NCBI GenBank assembly: GCA_035048815.1
Contig: JAUCBN010000034.1
Coordinates: 8,410,737 to 8,474,736 of the forward strand
DNA: 64,000 bases
Direction: 5' to 3'
Origin: Abelmoschus esculentus
Taxonomy: Eukaryota > Streptophyta > Magnoliopsida > Malvales > Malvaceae
Shown piece by piece: positions 11,031 through 22,616 of this stretch. The notes under the pieces are model-generated. The model saw nothing but the letters and a program-made list of their open reading frames with translations, was not told where the DNA came from and ran no database searches. The first letter of the stretch is position 1; each line of letters begins with the position of its first letter. The position numbers and the translations under genes are program-made.

Positions 11031-11667
11031 CGTACTGATACCCTCATAAGGTGTATTAATACTCATTGTGTAATTTGCACAAGAAATTAGTGTTTAAGGT
11101 CAGGGGATATATAATTCGAGGCAAAATGTCCTAGGAGTATCTAAAGGTATAAAGTGAATATTAAAATTGAGAATTGAGAAACTAACCTCGAATATGGAAT
11201 AAATGGATAAGGACTTGGTAAAGTTTGGATGATTTTGTGCTATGTGCTGAGAATAAATGTGTTAGCTAGAAGGTGTGTTGATAGGTTGCTTAGCATATAG
11301 AGTCCTTGATAGATGGGATCTAGACACCTAAGAATAAATGTTGTAACACCCTAAAGACTCCCGAATATAGGATCACGATGTTTTGTGGACGTGAACCTCA
11401 TTTAAAGATGCTCAATGTAAGACTCTAAGTATGGAATGGAGATCCCGATGTTGTGTGGATGCGGGCCATAATCCCATGAGTGTAGGATCTTTATGTTGTG
11501 TGGACGTGAGCCTCACTGGTAGTATAAAATCCCAATACTATGTGGATGCGGGACTCAATACCTTATGTTTATATTCTCTATGTATATGTTGTGTGCAATA
11601 TTATACATTCATGGTGTCATGTGTTTAGGCGGTTATGGTAGCGCCAATCTTATCTTGGATGACATGT
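11031..11667. repeat. Chromovirus-like remnant between two LTRs
   Basis: Non-coding. A TGTAACACCC-type LTR start occurs at about 11341. It is followed by three to four degenerate repeats of a unit containing GTTGTGTGGA(C/T)G(C/T)G (11370-11560), a pattern of these LTRs. It appears to be a broken LTR into which the neighbouring elements inserted. Confidence 0.4.
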
Positions 11668-12415
11668 AACCCCCTCGACCCGGTTGGATAAAACCCGACT
11701 CAAACGAGATACACGGAGAATACCAATACAAATCTGGAGAGATTTTTACCGATAAACAACCCTATTTTTTTCTTTGATATTGTCTAAAGGATTTATAGTC
11801 CTACATGTACATACATCCAACTAGTAGCATAGCATTCGAAACGGAAAGTGAAACAAGCACCATTGAGCGAAATACATAAAAAGTACCAAAATATAAATTT
11901 TCATAATTTAGGGACCAAATACAAAAATAAGATTATCAATCTTCAATTAAGTTCATTACAAGCCTACATATCAAATTTCATGTCATTCCGAGGTTTCTAA
12001 GTCATTCAATTGCATATAACATGTTCAGGGACCAAAATGCACACATTCCAGACTTGCAGATTCCATTACCTAACTTTAACTACCATCGGTATCGATACCG
12101 AGCCTTGGAGTATCAGTACACCCACGAGGCACAGACCGATATACAGGTTTTGGTCGAAAAAGTAGAATTCCATATTCAATTTTCTATACTGATACACCAA
12201 GCTATATCGATACACCAAGCAAAACCCTAAACCACAATACTGGTACGTCAGGTAGCAGTATCGGTATGTCTGCTAATTCCAAGTAGCCCGTATCGATACC
12301 GGTTCCCTGTAACGATACCCTACACATATTTACTCTGTAATTAGCCCTTAAAACACCCTTAAATCATCATCAAACTTTCCTAAACCAATCCTATGCATCA
12401 TTAAACATACTTAGG

Positions 12416-12420
12416 CATAC
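12416..12420 (+). repeat. Target site duplication of GagT copy B (left)
   Basis: CATAC directly precedes the LTR start TGTCGCG and recurs directly after the other LTR at 20325-20329. Five bases is the usual Ty3/gypsy duplication length. Confidence 0.9.
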
Positions 12421-13743
12421 TGTCGCGTGTTAAAAGTGCGCGTTTAGTGCAAGTGGACATATCGAAAGTAATAAGTGATAAGTAATTATCGGATTATCGT
12501 CTCCACAGGGACTGGTAGACTTAATATGCCTTCTTCACTTTCTTGTTCTGTAGAAAAGTAAAAACGCAAGTGAATTGAGTTGGTTTATCTAAACTAAAAA
12601 AAACAAAAATAAAGAGATTTAATAATAGAGAAAGATGGGTCAGGATCCAATTGCGTTGTATTGTGGATTTGATTGACTTGTCTCTGCTCAATGCAATCCT
12701 ATATCACTGCCTCGGCAGCACTGTAGTTTACTGCCTTGGCAGCGACGATACTTGTCCGCCGCGGCAATCCCTTGCTCGTGGTTGGACTTTACCAAAGTTC
12801 GGCAAAGTGTCCTTGAATGACTCCGCTTATCCCTAAGTCAGAGTGTTGTTGATGACTAGTCCTTGATGATACCTCCCGGTGTCAACCAATTATACTCACC
12901 AACCAATCTCACACTTCTTTTAGCCGCTAAAACTCTTAACCTATCCCTAGGACGAGTTAGTATTTTGCGATTGAAACACCGTACGTACCCCTTTCGTGAA
13001 TCTAACTCTCCCGAGCTTAGATAAATGGATTACTCACAAACTTCCCTCCCGGGCTTGAATGCAAGAACAAGGAATAACAAAGGATAAGCAAACCTTGATA
13101 ATTTTATTGCATTGAAAACAAAGACAAAGTACAATCTCCTCTAACATATACTCGGCAACCTTCACCTAATCCCTAAAAAGGTTTAGAACATAATTGAGAG
13201 AAAGAAGATAAGTATAGAATTCGGCTCTCTCTCCCTAGGTATTCCGTCTCTAATACATTGGGTGGCTAGGTCCTTATATAGGCTAGACCTAGGGCAAACC
13301 TTTCCTAAGTAGAATACAACTTGGAGTAGGGAACAAGTCAAGTACATAATTAAAATATTTCCAAGTTTGATTCGGCTAAGGGGGCTTTCCCGCATGGTCT
13401 TTTCTTGGGCTTTTCCTCATGCTAGCCAACTCCGATTCATGGGCTTTAAGTCCAGACACGTCCCTTGGATTTTTATCTTTCCATCGCCTACAGTTTTGCT
13501 TCCTGTCTTTCTGTTGTTGCCTCGGCATCAGGTCCTGCCTCGGCCTTGTCGCTGCCGCGGCACTGGTTCTCCTGCGCAGATATGAAAATGCGGTAAAACG
13601 TGCTTTTTCTGTAAATATTATCTCTATAAGCATAACTTTTGAATATATCACATTAAGTACATGCATTGGTCCAAGTAGGTGTAAATTCGGTGATTAATGC
13701 CAACAAAAGGTGTAAAAAGTGATAGTGTGTTGAGCACTTATCA
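12421..13743 (-). repeat. GagT copy B 3' LTR
   Basis: 1323 bases. In minus reading it begins TGATAAGTGCTCAAC and ends CGCGACA (TTAACACGCGACA here). It pairs with 18998-20324. It contains several TGCC(T/G)(C/T)GGCAG-type near-palindromes (about 12710-12775, 13520-13565) and the LTR TATA. Confidence 0.92.
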
Positions 13744-13760
13744 CACCCCCAAACTCGAAC
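13744..13760 (-). promoter_or_regulatory. Polypurine tract next to 3' LTR (copy B)
   Basis: In minus reading GTTCGAGTTTGGGGGTG directly abuts the LTR start TGATAAG. It is the expected plus-strand primer. A GAGGACAA motif lies about 20 bases upstream, as in the second module at 14211. Confidence 0.75.
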
Positions 13761-14313
13761 TATTGTTTGTCCTCAAGCAATGCAAACCATTAATTTGCCG
13801 AACTTTACTATCTCTTGGTATTACATGTCCATCTATTCTCCCCACCATAGCTAGGTCTATTCTTTAGTCTTAACCTTTCGGTTACCCAAGGGTTTACCTA
13901 TGGACAAGTTTGATTAAGGCTTTCTTAGACAAACTCTAAGTTCAAGACAAGTAGAATTTGGTTAAGTGTTCTCTTCTTTTTTCAACCACCAAATCTTTGA
14001 GCCAATTTCGGGCACCTCAAGGATTTGTGTTTTTCTTTTCACTAAATTCCTTATTTCTTTTTTTTAATATTCCTTAAAACATACTAGAGCCAATTTCGGG
14101 CACCTCTAGCATTAAGAAGAGATTTTCTAGAGCCGGTGGTAGGCACCTCTAGAATACTCCCTTTTTGGCAAGGCCTCGGCAGTAGATCACTGCCTTGGCA
14201 GTGAATCTGCACCCCCAAACTCAAACCAAGCATTGTCCTCAATGCTTTATATTTGAAGAAATAAGCGGGCAACAAAATATGAAGTAAGCAGCATATAAAG
14301 ACAACAAAAGCAA
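13761..14313 (-). other. GagT copy B 3' UTR with second polypurine module and short repeats
   Basis: Non-coding. A second GAGTTTGGGGGTG module (with GAGGACAATGC before it) lies at 14209-14250, about 465 bases from the LTR. Three imperfect repeats of GAGGTGCC(C/T)...GGCTC occur at 13998-14155. Copy A retains the inner module but not this repeat block. Confidence 0.6.
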
Positions 14314-15875
14314 TTAATATTGAATTAAGAACAAAGATTTTAAAGCGACTCCGAAGAGCAGCTTGTGACAATTTTTCTCCTCGGCCTTGCTGCCGATTGC
14401 TTTGTTCTTGGTGAGGGCGATGGTTGCGTTTTTTGCTTGTCGGGGCGGTTGGACTCTTGTGGGCGGTGTCCGTTGCATTGGGGCCTCGACCTCTTCTCTT
14501 TCTTCCACATCGACCATCTCTTCGGTTAGCATTATGTTCGTTCCTCCTCCCATTGCTATTGATCCTCCGGTGTGGTGTGTGCTTGGTCCGGCGGCGGTGG
14601 AGCTTTGGTGCACATAGGCATCTATCTCGGCTGATAGACTGTCCATGATGATTGGTGATCGGGGTGGAGTGCTGAAAACAGCTCTCCGCTTGGATGGTCT
14701 TCTGCTAGCAGACGACGACGCGGCAGAATCCGCTGCCCTAGATGGGTCGGCAGCCTGGTATTGGGGCTGAGGGTCCGCATGGAAGAACGGCCTTGGTCCT
14801 CCCGGAGCTGGTGTAGTCTCTGTGTAAGGAGCGACAGTGACGAACATGTTGCTTGGAAACTCTGGAAATTGCGCTCCTTGATCCGGAAAAGCTTGCAGCA
14901 GCATCTGGGCCAATGTGCCGTTGAAATCTCTTTGGTACTCCATGTACCTTTGTTTCCCGAGGTCTATTGTTTCCATCCTTTGCAAAATCTCCTGGTACGG
15001 GTCTGCTACGGCAGAGGTGTGGGCAGTGTCTGGCATGTCTGCCGTGTACTGGGCCCCGGCAGCAGTATCGGCAATGAACTGCTGGGGCGTTGCTTGGACG
15101 GGCTCCGCCTGCGTGATCTGCATGACTTTGTGATAAAAGTCTTGGGTTCATCCTCGCCGTGGGGGAGTGTATTTGTCTGTATCTTCAATGGGCACTCCTG
15201 CAGCAACACATAAACCCGTGATCAAACATGGGAAATACAATGGTCCCTATCTTTCTTACCGCACTCGTGAATTTCACGTAGGATGATCTCTCCAACATTG
15301 ATGGTACTCTTGTTGATGATTGATTGGATAAGCACCAATCTTTTGCGGTCCACCGTGCTATTGTGGGACGTAGGGATGAGCCGTCGCTTGACAAAGGTAT
15401 TCCACATCTTGGCCTCGGGCTTTAGGCTTTGTCTTGTTACGGATCCTCTATGGGTACCGGTTTCCCAAGGAGTATTTACGTAACAAAGATCATCTTTGAT
15501 GAGCTCGTAGTCCTCGGCAGTGATGTCTTCCATGAATTCGGCGTGGATATCACTGTCAGGAGTGAGGCCGTAGAAATTGTTGATGATCTCGGCATCTAAC
15601 TGGACTGGCCTGTCGCGGCAATGAACAAAGAGGGAGTCTTTGCTGGGCCCGTGCGCATAGAACTCCCGCACGATCGTAGCATTCGTCTGGGCAGGTTGGA
15701 GACAGAAAATTTCCCAGTTTTGGTACTTAATTCTGTCGAAGAGGTAGTGCTCAATGCCGTAGTTTTCATCGTCCGCATGCTGGAAACCTTGTTCTTCCCA
15801 CATTTGCCGAGCGATGAAAGATCGGTTGAAGCGATCTTCAACGTTGGCTAGGGCAAATCGCTTGTAAGTTGCCAT
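14314..15875 (-). pseudogene. GagT copy B ORF2: 'putative plant transposon protein' domain plus tail
   Basis: The ATG is complement 15873-15875. The frame matches copy A through the domain to near 15260, where three Gs stand in place of copy A's four, shifting the frame. Beyond that the copy A frame resumes and meets a TGA at complement 15148-15150, the same codon that is TAG in copy A. It then stays open from 15123 to 14314. The full product would be about 520 residues: an N-terminal domain of about 235, then a Gln/Pro/Ser-rich tail with a basic patch (SRRPSKRR), an acidic stretch (EEREEVEA) and a final basic region. The tail looks disordered. Function is unknown; because the ORF sits where Athila elements carry an extra 3' ORF, it may be a descendant of that. 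Confidence 0.7.
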
Positions 15876-16408
15876 CAAGATTTGAGAGATGTGATTTCTT
15901 AGAGTATATCTTGAAAAGAATCTGGAATTTCACGAAGATTATGAGTAGGCAGAGAGTAATGTGAGAGAGATTGTTATGAATACTAAAGAAAACAAGAATG
16001 CAAAAGTGAATAGTTCAAGAGGAAGGGATTTCTTATATAGGCCTTGGCTTTTTGACCGTTTGAAGCCACTAGCCGTTTTGTAGCCGTTACTCTTTACTGT
16101 CGTTTCCTTTTTCTGCCGCGGTAGGAATCTCGGTAGACTAGCCGTTACACTGTTCTGCCCGTTGAGACTGCTGCGTCCCTGACACTGTTTTTCTGCTTCG
16201 GCAGAGTTCCTGCTGTGAACTACTTCTTCTTTATTCTTGCTTATTATTCCTAAATAAAAATTAAACACACAAAAGAAAAATACTTAAAGCAAAAAAATAA
16301 ATTCGAAAAACATAAATAAACTAATCCTAATATATTAATAAAAAAAAAGAGAAGAGATCAGGTTACTGGTGGACAGCATGCAAATGCATCTCCCGAGTTG
16401 ATTCTCTC
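15876..16408 (-). other. Spacer with internal promoter between gag-protease and ORF2 (copy B)
   Basis: 533 bases that match copy A's spacer, with TATATAA at complement 16033-16039. No pol-like translation is visible in any frame. Confidence 0.6.
16033..16039 (-). promoter_or_regulatory. Internal TATA box upstream of ORF2 (copy B)
   Basis: CCTATATAAGA on the minus strand, 164 bases before the ORF2 ATG, conserved with copy A in sequence and spacing. Confidence 0.55.
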
Positions 16409-18901
16409 TCATTGGCCCATATTGTGAATCGGTTGTGGGCCACTCTCTTTTTCTGTGTGTCCATCCACCTTAGGCTTAATCTTTTTGCCGAATATCCTAC
16501 CGAGCAGACTGCTAAGGCAGGATACTTTAGTGTCTACTGTGTGGATGGCCTTGCACTCCTTTGGGTCATCATATTTTTTTAAGTTGTGGAATGCATTGAG
16601 TTTGACTTGTTGGTCATTGACCCTCATCGTCAACTCTCCTTTTTCCACGTCAATTAGGGTGCGTCCAGTTGCAAGGAAGGGTCTCCCAAGGATGATCGGT
16701 GCATTCCCATCTGCTTCACAATCAAGGACAAGAAAATCAACAGGAAAAATAAACTTATCTACTCTTACCAGTATATCCTCGATTTTTCCTTCAGGTTGCA
16801 CATAGGATCGATCCGCTAGTTGGAGCATAACGGTTGTAGGTTTTGCCCTTCCAATTCCAAGCTTTTGAAAGACTGATTTGGGCATGAGATTTATGCTTGC
16901 TCCAAGGTCGCATAGGGCCTTACCTTCATAAATCTTACCTATCGCACAAGGTATGATGAAGCAACCAGGATCCTTTAACTTTGGTGGCATGCGATTGTGC
17001 AGCATTGCCATGCATCCCTCGGTGGCAGCCGTAGTCTCAAACTCACCTATTCGTTTCCTCTTTGACACCATGTCCTTTAAGAACTTGGCATAGTTAGGCA
17101 TTTGTTCAATTGCCTTTACGAACGGTATGTTGATGTGGACTTGCTTTAAGATGTCGAGGAACTTTTTAAATTGCTGGTCCTGTTTTTGCTTTTTCAACCT
17201 TTGTGGGAAAGATGGTGGTGGTCTCATCTCATCCAAGGTTTCATTAGTTTGAAATTTAATACCTGGCACCACTGGAGTTGTTGCTGCCTCGGCAGGCTGT
17301 TCAGGAGCTGCTGTGCTCTCTGCCGGGGCAGTGTTATCAGTTTGCTCATCCTCTTCTTTTGCTTGATCCGCTGATTGAATCTGGCTCTCTGGGATCTTTT
17401 CCTTCAGCTTTAGACCACTCCTAGTAGTAATTGTCTTACACTGTTCATGGCCCATTACCTTAGCAACTTCAGTATTGCTAGGTAGTCCTCTTTGTGGTCT
17501 AGTATTTATGCTTTGAGCAAACTGCCCAACCTGAGTTTCCAGCGTTTTAATGGTCGCCTCTTGATTTTGCAACCTCATCTCAGTTCTATTCATAAAAGCG
17601 TCTGTCCTTTTGATGAAATTACTGTTCTCTGCCATGTAAGACTCAGTTTTCATCATAAAGGCCTTAAGCGTGTTTTCCAATGAACTTACCGATTGTTGTT
17701 GCATCTGCTGTTGCGGCATTGACTGTTGGGCCTGCGACGGCGGCAGTTGTTGCATCGGTTGCTGAAATCCTGAAGGTTGGGTGATTGGGTTTAAGGCATT
17801 GTTAGGGTTGCTCCATGATAGGTTTGGATGCCTCTTCCATGAGGGGTTGTATGTGTTGGACATCATATTATTTCGGTTGTAGTTCCCAACATACATACCG
17901 GTTTCTTGATTCATGCAATCAGAGGAACTGTGGTTACCTCCACATAAGTCACAATATGAATCAATTACCTTGACCTCACGGGTATTTTGTTGTAACTGTA
18001 GGTTTTGCACCATCTTGGTAAGAGAGGCCAACTGTGCTGCTACTGAAATTGATGTGTCTAATTCATTTACCGTGGCTTGGCGTCTTACTCCTCGCCTAGA
18101 TGTTGGAAATTGAAAATCATTTTTCGCGAGTTTGTTTAATATCTCAATAGCTTCCTCAGGTGCTTTATCAAGGAGTTTCCCGTTTGCCGAGGCATCTAAC
18201 ATCATCCTTGTCGGGGCATTCGTGGCATTGTAGAACATTGTCACCTGTGTCCATAGGGGAAATCCATGCAAAGGACACTTGTGCAATAAATCTTTGTAGT
18301 GCTCTCATGCCTCGTACATTGGTTCGTCTTCTGCCTGTCGAAAAGAAGTGATTTCATTACGAATTCTATCATATAAGTTCATATGATTAAAACGAGTAAT
18401 AAAATCACGGCAGAGTTCACTCCAAGATCCAATAGATCCTGCTGGAATGCTATTCAACCAAGCTTTCGCCCTATCCCTCAGTGAATAGGGGAATAGCTTC
18501 AATCGCAATACATCTTCATGGACTCCTTGGATTTTGAAAGAGTTGCAAATTTCCATGAAGGACTTAAGGTGCTGCCTTGCGTCTTAAGTTGCAGACCCAC
18601 CAAATTGTCCAATAGTGTTAAGCATATTGAACATAACAGGTTTCAATTCAAAGTGGGCTGCTTCTATCTCTGGTGTAATGACTTCTGGGTTTAATCCATT
18701 TAAGTCCTCTTTCAGGAAGTCCCTGAGAGTGAGCTGTCGCGGCCCAGGTGGCGGCGGAAGTCCTCCATTGCCGGCAGGTAAGTTTTGTCCTGCCGGGTGA
18801 TCTGCCATGGCTCCTTGGATCTGTCTCCTCAACCTTTGCCTTGTTCTTTCGATCTCTGGATCTAACTCGTACAAGGGGTTGGTTGGATTGGCCCTGGTCA
18901 T
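16409..18901 (-). pseudogene. GagT copy B gag-protease polyprotein with two nonsense codons
   Basis: The first true ATG after the primer site is complement 18899-18901 (MTRANPTNP). One frame of about 830 codons runs to the stop at 16409 and is broken only by TAA at complement 18584-18586 (GAA in copy A) and TGA at complement 18305-18307 (TGG in copy A). The gag domain covers roughly residues 70-260, the CCHC knuckle (C-x2-C-x3-H-x4-C) residues 317-329, and a Gln-rich linker follows. The protease has its active Asp near residue 665 in DLGAS and ILGRPFLAT downstream. The stops differ from copy A's, so each copy decayed independently from a source with an open frame. Confidence 0.88.
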
Positions 18902-18973
18902 ACACCACGAAAAACAAAAGTAAAATAAAAAAAAAGAAACAAGAAAATAAAGAAAACAAAATTTAGTTGTCAA

Positions 18974-18991
18974 TCCCCGGCAACGGCGCCA
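18974..18991 (-). promoter_or_regulatory. Primer binding site, tRNA-Asp (copy B)
   Basis: In minus reading TGGCGCCGTTGCCGGGGA starts six bases after the 5' LTR. From memory this is the complement of the 3' end of plant tRNA-Asp including CCA. The Athila element at 61448 has the same site with one change, which ties the two lineages together. Confidence 0.85.
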
Positions 18992-18997
18992 AAAACT

Positions 18998-20324
18998 TGT
19001 CGCGTGTCAAAAGTGCGCGTTTAGTGTAAGTGGACACATCGAAAGTAATAAGTGATAAGTAATTATCGGATTATCGTCTCCATAGGGACTGGTAGACTTA
19101 ATATGCCTTCTTCACTTTCTTGTTCTGTAGAAAAGTAAAAACACAAGTGAATTAAGTTGGTTTATCTAAACTAAAATAACCAAACAAAAATAAAGAGATT
19201 TAATAATTGAGAAAGATGGGTCAGGATCCAGTTGCGTTGTATTGTGGATTTGATTGACTTGTCTTTGCTCAATGCAATCATATATCACTGCCTCGGCAGC
19301 ACTGCAGTTTAATGCCTTGGCAGCGACGATACTTGTCCACCGCGGCAATCCCTTGCTCGTGGTTGGACTTTACCAAAGTTCGGCAAAGTGTCCTTGAATG
19401 ACTCCGCTTATCCCTAAGTCAGAGTGTTGTTGATGACTAGTCCTTGATGATACCTCCCGGCGTGAACCAATTATACTCACCAACCAATCTCACACTTCTT
19501 TTAGCCGCTGAAACTCTTAACCTATCATTAGGACGAGTTAGTATTTCGCGATTGAAACATCGTACTTACCCCTTTCGTGAATCTAACTCTCCCGAGCTTA
19601 GATAAATGGATTACTCACAAACTTCCCTCCCGGGCTTGAATGCAAGAACAAGGAATAACAAAGGATAAGCAAACCTTGATAATTTTATTGCATTGAAAAC
19701 AAAGACAAAGTACAATCTCCTCTCACATATACTCGGCAACCTTCACCTAATCCCTAAGAAGGTTTAGAACATAATTGAGAGAAAGAAGATAAGTATAGAA
19801 TTCGGCTCTCTCTCCCTAGGTATTCTGTCTCTAATACATTGGGTGGCTAGGTCCTTATATAGGCTAGACCTAGGGCAAACCTTTCCTAAGTAGAATACAA
19901 CTTGGAGTAGGGAACAAGTCAAGTACATAATTAAAATATTTACAAGTTTGATTCGGCTAAGGGGGCTTTCCCGCGTGGTCTTTTCTTGGGCTTTTCCTCA
20001 TGCTAGCCAGCTCCGATTCATGTGCTTTAATTCCTAACACGTCCCTTGGATTTTTATCTTTCCATCGCCTACAGTCTTGCTTCCTGTCTTTCTGCTGCTG
20101 CCTCGGCATCAGGTCCTGCCTCGGTCTTTTCACTGCCGCGGCACTGGTTCTCTTGCGCAGATATGAAAATGCGGTAAAACGTGCTTTTTCTGTAAATATT
20201 ATCTCTATAAGCATAACTTTTGAATATATCACATTAAGTACATGCATTGGTCCAAGTAGGTGTAAATTCGGTGATTAATGCCAACAAAAGGTGTAAAAAG
20301 TGATAGTGTGTTGAGCACTTATCA
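18998..20324 (-). repeat. GagT copy B 5' LTR
   Basis: 1327 bases, TG...CA in minus reading, paired with 12421-13743 and differing by a few percent by eye. It probably contains the promoter (TATA near 19856-19862) and polyadenylation signals. Confidence 0.92.
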
Positions 20325-20329
20325 CATAC
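20325..20329 (+). repeat. Target site duplication of GagT copy B (right)
   Basis: CATAC, identical to 12416-12420. Confidence 0.9.
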
Positions 20330-22616
20330 AAACCCTCATCATTACTTTTCACATTAGCCATAGTACATGTCATATCAAACATGATCACTAAATGCATTTC
20401 AACCTAAATTTCATCATCAAATTCACATAACCAAATTCACGCATTTCATAACATCACTACTAGATTCATCCATATCTCATAACAACATGTCAAACCAATT
20501 AAACCAAAGCCAAATGGTCATTTACAACATTTATCATCAACATGTGATCACATAATTGGGCTCTACCCATTGTCAACTAAACTACTAACAAAAAGTGTTA
20601 AATGCTTGAGAATAACTTTGAGTGAGTATGCTCGGATTCTTCTTACCGATCAGGATGCAAATTCTTCAACAATTAATCTGTATTGAGTGACAAATAAAGG
20701 ATCGTAAGCTACATGCTTGTGAGAGAATGCTCGTGTGAACCACATACTAAATACAGCCCATAAAACACAAGTTATAAAATTTCTTTAAGTCATGCTCATC
20801 AATCTCATGTCTTCAAAACATCATGTTTTCATAGTCAAATATAAATCATGTACCACAATATCATGCATCTCTATGAAAATAATAACCTCAAGTGTTTCAT
20901 GCATCATATCATGCAATGCTTACCAAAATCCATATACAAGATCCCATGTAAAAATATCATATCTCATGCTCATTAGCAACATATAAAACAGTGGCACATG
21001 GTATAATCACATATATTGACTTACAAGTGACATTGGATTACACTATCCCCATCCACATAAAAGTAAACACAATGTCCGGATAAGCGGGCTCATGATAGAA
21101 CTACCCCCACCATGCTTCATGATAGCACTACCCCTATCATGGAATGATCATCTCAGTCGGGATGGAACTACCCCCATTGCTCGGATGCAATAGAACTAAC
21201 CCTATCACATGGCATTAGTATTACCCCTAATGCACCTCGAGGAATAACACATGTACGAAATTTATATATTAAAATACACTCACACCCTATTGATCAATCA
21301 ATATATCCTACATCTCTAGACACATCACTTAGTTAATATATCAATTTCAAATCATATTTTATTTGTTTTCAAAAATCATGCATCATATAAATTATCTCAA
21401 AATCTCATGCATTTATCAATGCAAATTCTCAAATCATGGTTCAATGCAACATAACACTTAAATCAATAGCCTCATCGAATATCCAACATATAAATCTCAA
21501 TTTTAAAACCATTTGACAGCAATGAACACAAAACAACCAACATGAGCATGACAATGCAATACCATGGGTTATAAAACCGATAAAAAGTTATTTCACTCCA
21601 ATTACTTACTTCTGAGCATAGGATGATTTTTCACACCAATCCTATACTCCCAAACCTCAGAATAATATGTTAAGGTGCATTAAAACCATTCTCCACTCAC
21701 CGACGAATGCTTCGCTTCTTTATCAAAGTTTTCCTTGCCAAAGCCAACAATCACGAATCGATCTCAACGTTGTCCCCTGCTTTACACACATCAAGAACAT
21801 AGGAATTATTGCACTCTTATACACAAATCCTCACCTAAACATAGCATATCCCTCAGCTAACATAAACCTCTCAAAACGCTACCCGAACAATACTAAAACA
21901 CCACCAAAACACATCATCTTTCGACCTCAGCCAAAACCAAAGATATCAACAATTAAACATGATCAAGAAACATCATAGAACCTTCCTAAAACATACATAA
22001 ACCTCCAGGTTACAAAAGCCCTCTTACAACACCAAAAATAAGCCTTAATCAACCTAGATCTCAAGCTAGAATCCTAATATCGGGATTACATTGATATGAA
22101 TCATCAATTAACATCTTAATTGACCTAAATTATCATACTTATCACCAATTATAATGTTTCATACATGCATGCATCTTAAACTTTTATATACCAAATTTTT
22201 GTATAGTAACACACCTTAATAATACAATCTGAGGAAACAAATTAAAATTTTTGCGAAAATATATATTTAATGAGAAATCTTTTAAAATTTTGAAGTTTAA
22301 TTGAAATTTATATAACAAAAATAAGAGAACTAATGGAAATTTCTAAAGATTTTGTAAACATTAAAAAAATTAAGGTTCGTTAGAAATTTCTATAAACATT
22401 GGGTGACTAATAAAGATTTTAAAAATTTAGAGACTAAATCTATTTTTACTATAATCTTGGGGTCTCATGATGATTCGTCTCAATCAATAGAAAAATTTGC
22501 TATTTGATTATATATATTATGCTCTATGTTCAAAGTTCATGGATGTTTCTCTTAATTAGGGGTATTATAAACTATTCAACTCAAGTATCCCCACATAATG
22601 ATCAGAAACAAAAATT

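Larger units (their letters stand above)
12421..20324 (-). mobile_element. GagT copy B: complete 7.9-kb non-autonomous Athila-derived element
   Basis: Complete by structure: two LTRs (18998-20324 as 5' LTR, 12421-13743 as 3' LTR, both TG...CA), target duplication CATAC, a primer site complementary to tRNA-Asp, gag-protease (16409-18901), spacer with TATA, ORF2 (14314-15875), a 3' UTR and a polypurine tract at the 3' LTR. No RT, RNase H or integrase sequence lies between the protease and ORF2: the spacer is under 550 bases. Movement must therefore depend on enzymes from another element. The LTRs differ by a few percent by eye, and the element lies inside an older chromovirus LTR. Confidence 0.92.
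11668..22568 (-). repeat. Tekay-like LTR, minus orientation, split by GagT copy B
   Basis: It starts in plus reading with TGTAACCCCCTCGACC at 11668 (the reverse complement of the LTR end). The segments 11668-12420 and 20330-22568 read as one LTR when copy B and one CATAC are removed. The probable 5' end of the LTR is the degenerate GGGGTATTATA at about 22558-22568. The left part holds TATCGATA palindromes (12090-12310). The right part has an imperfect tandem repeat around ACTACCCC(C/T)A (21080-21240). Nothing coding is recognised. Confidence 0.55.

Noticed and set aside
18902..18973. N-terminal extension of gag into a hydrophobic stretch (signal-like)
   Set aside because: It would start at a TTG next to the primer site; the first ATG is at 18901 and the hydrophobic residues come from non-coding leader.
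18974..18991. tRNA-Asp-like sequence as a tRNA gene
   Set aside because: Only the 3'-terminal 18 bases are present, directly beside an LTR: a primer binding site.
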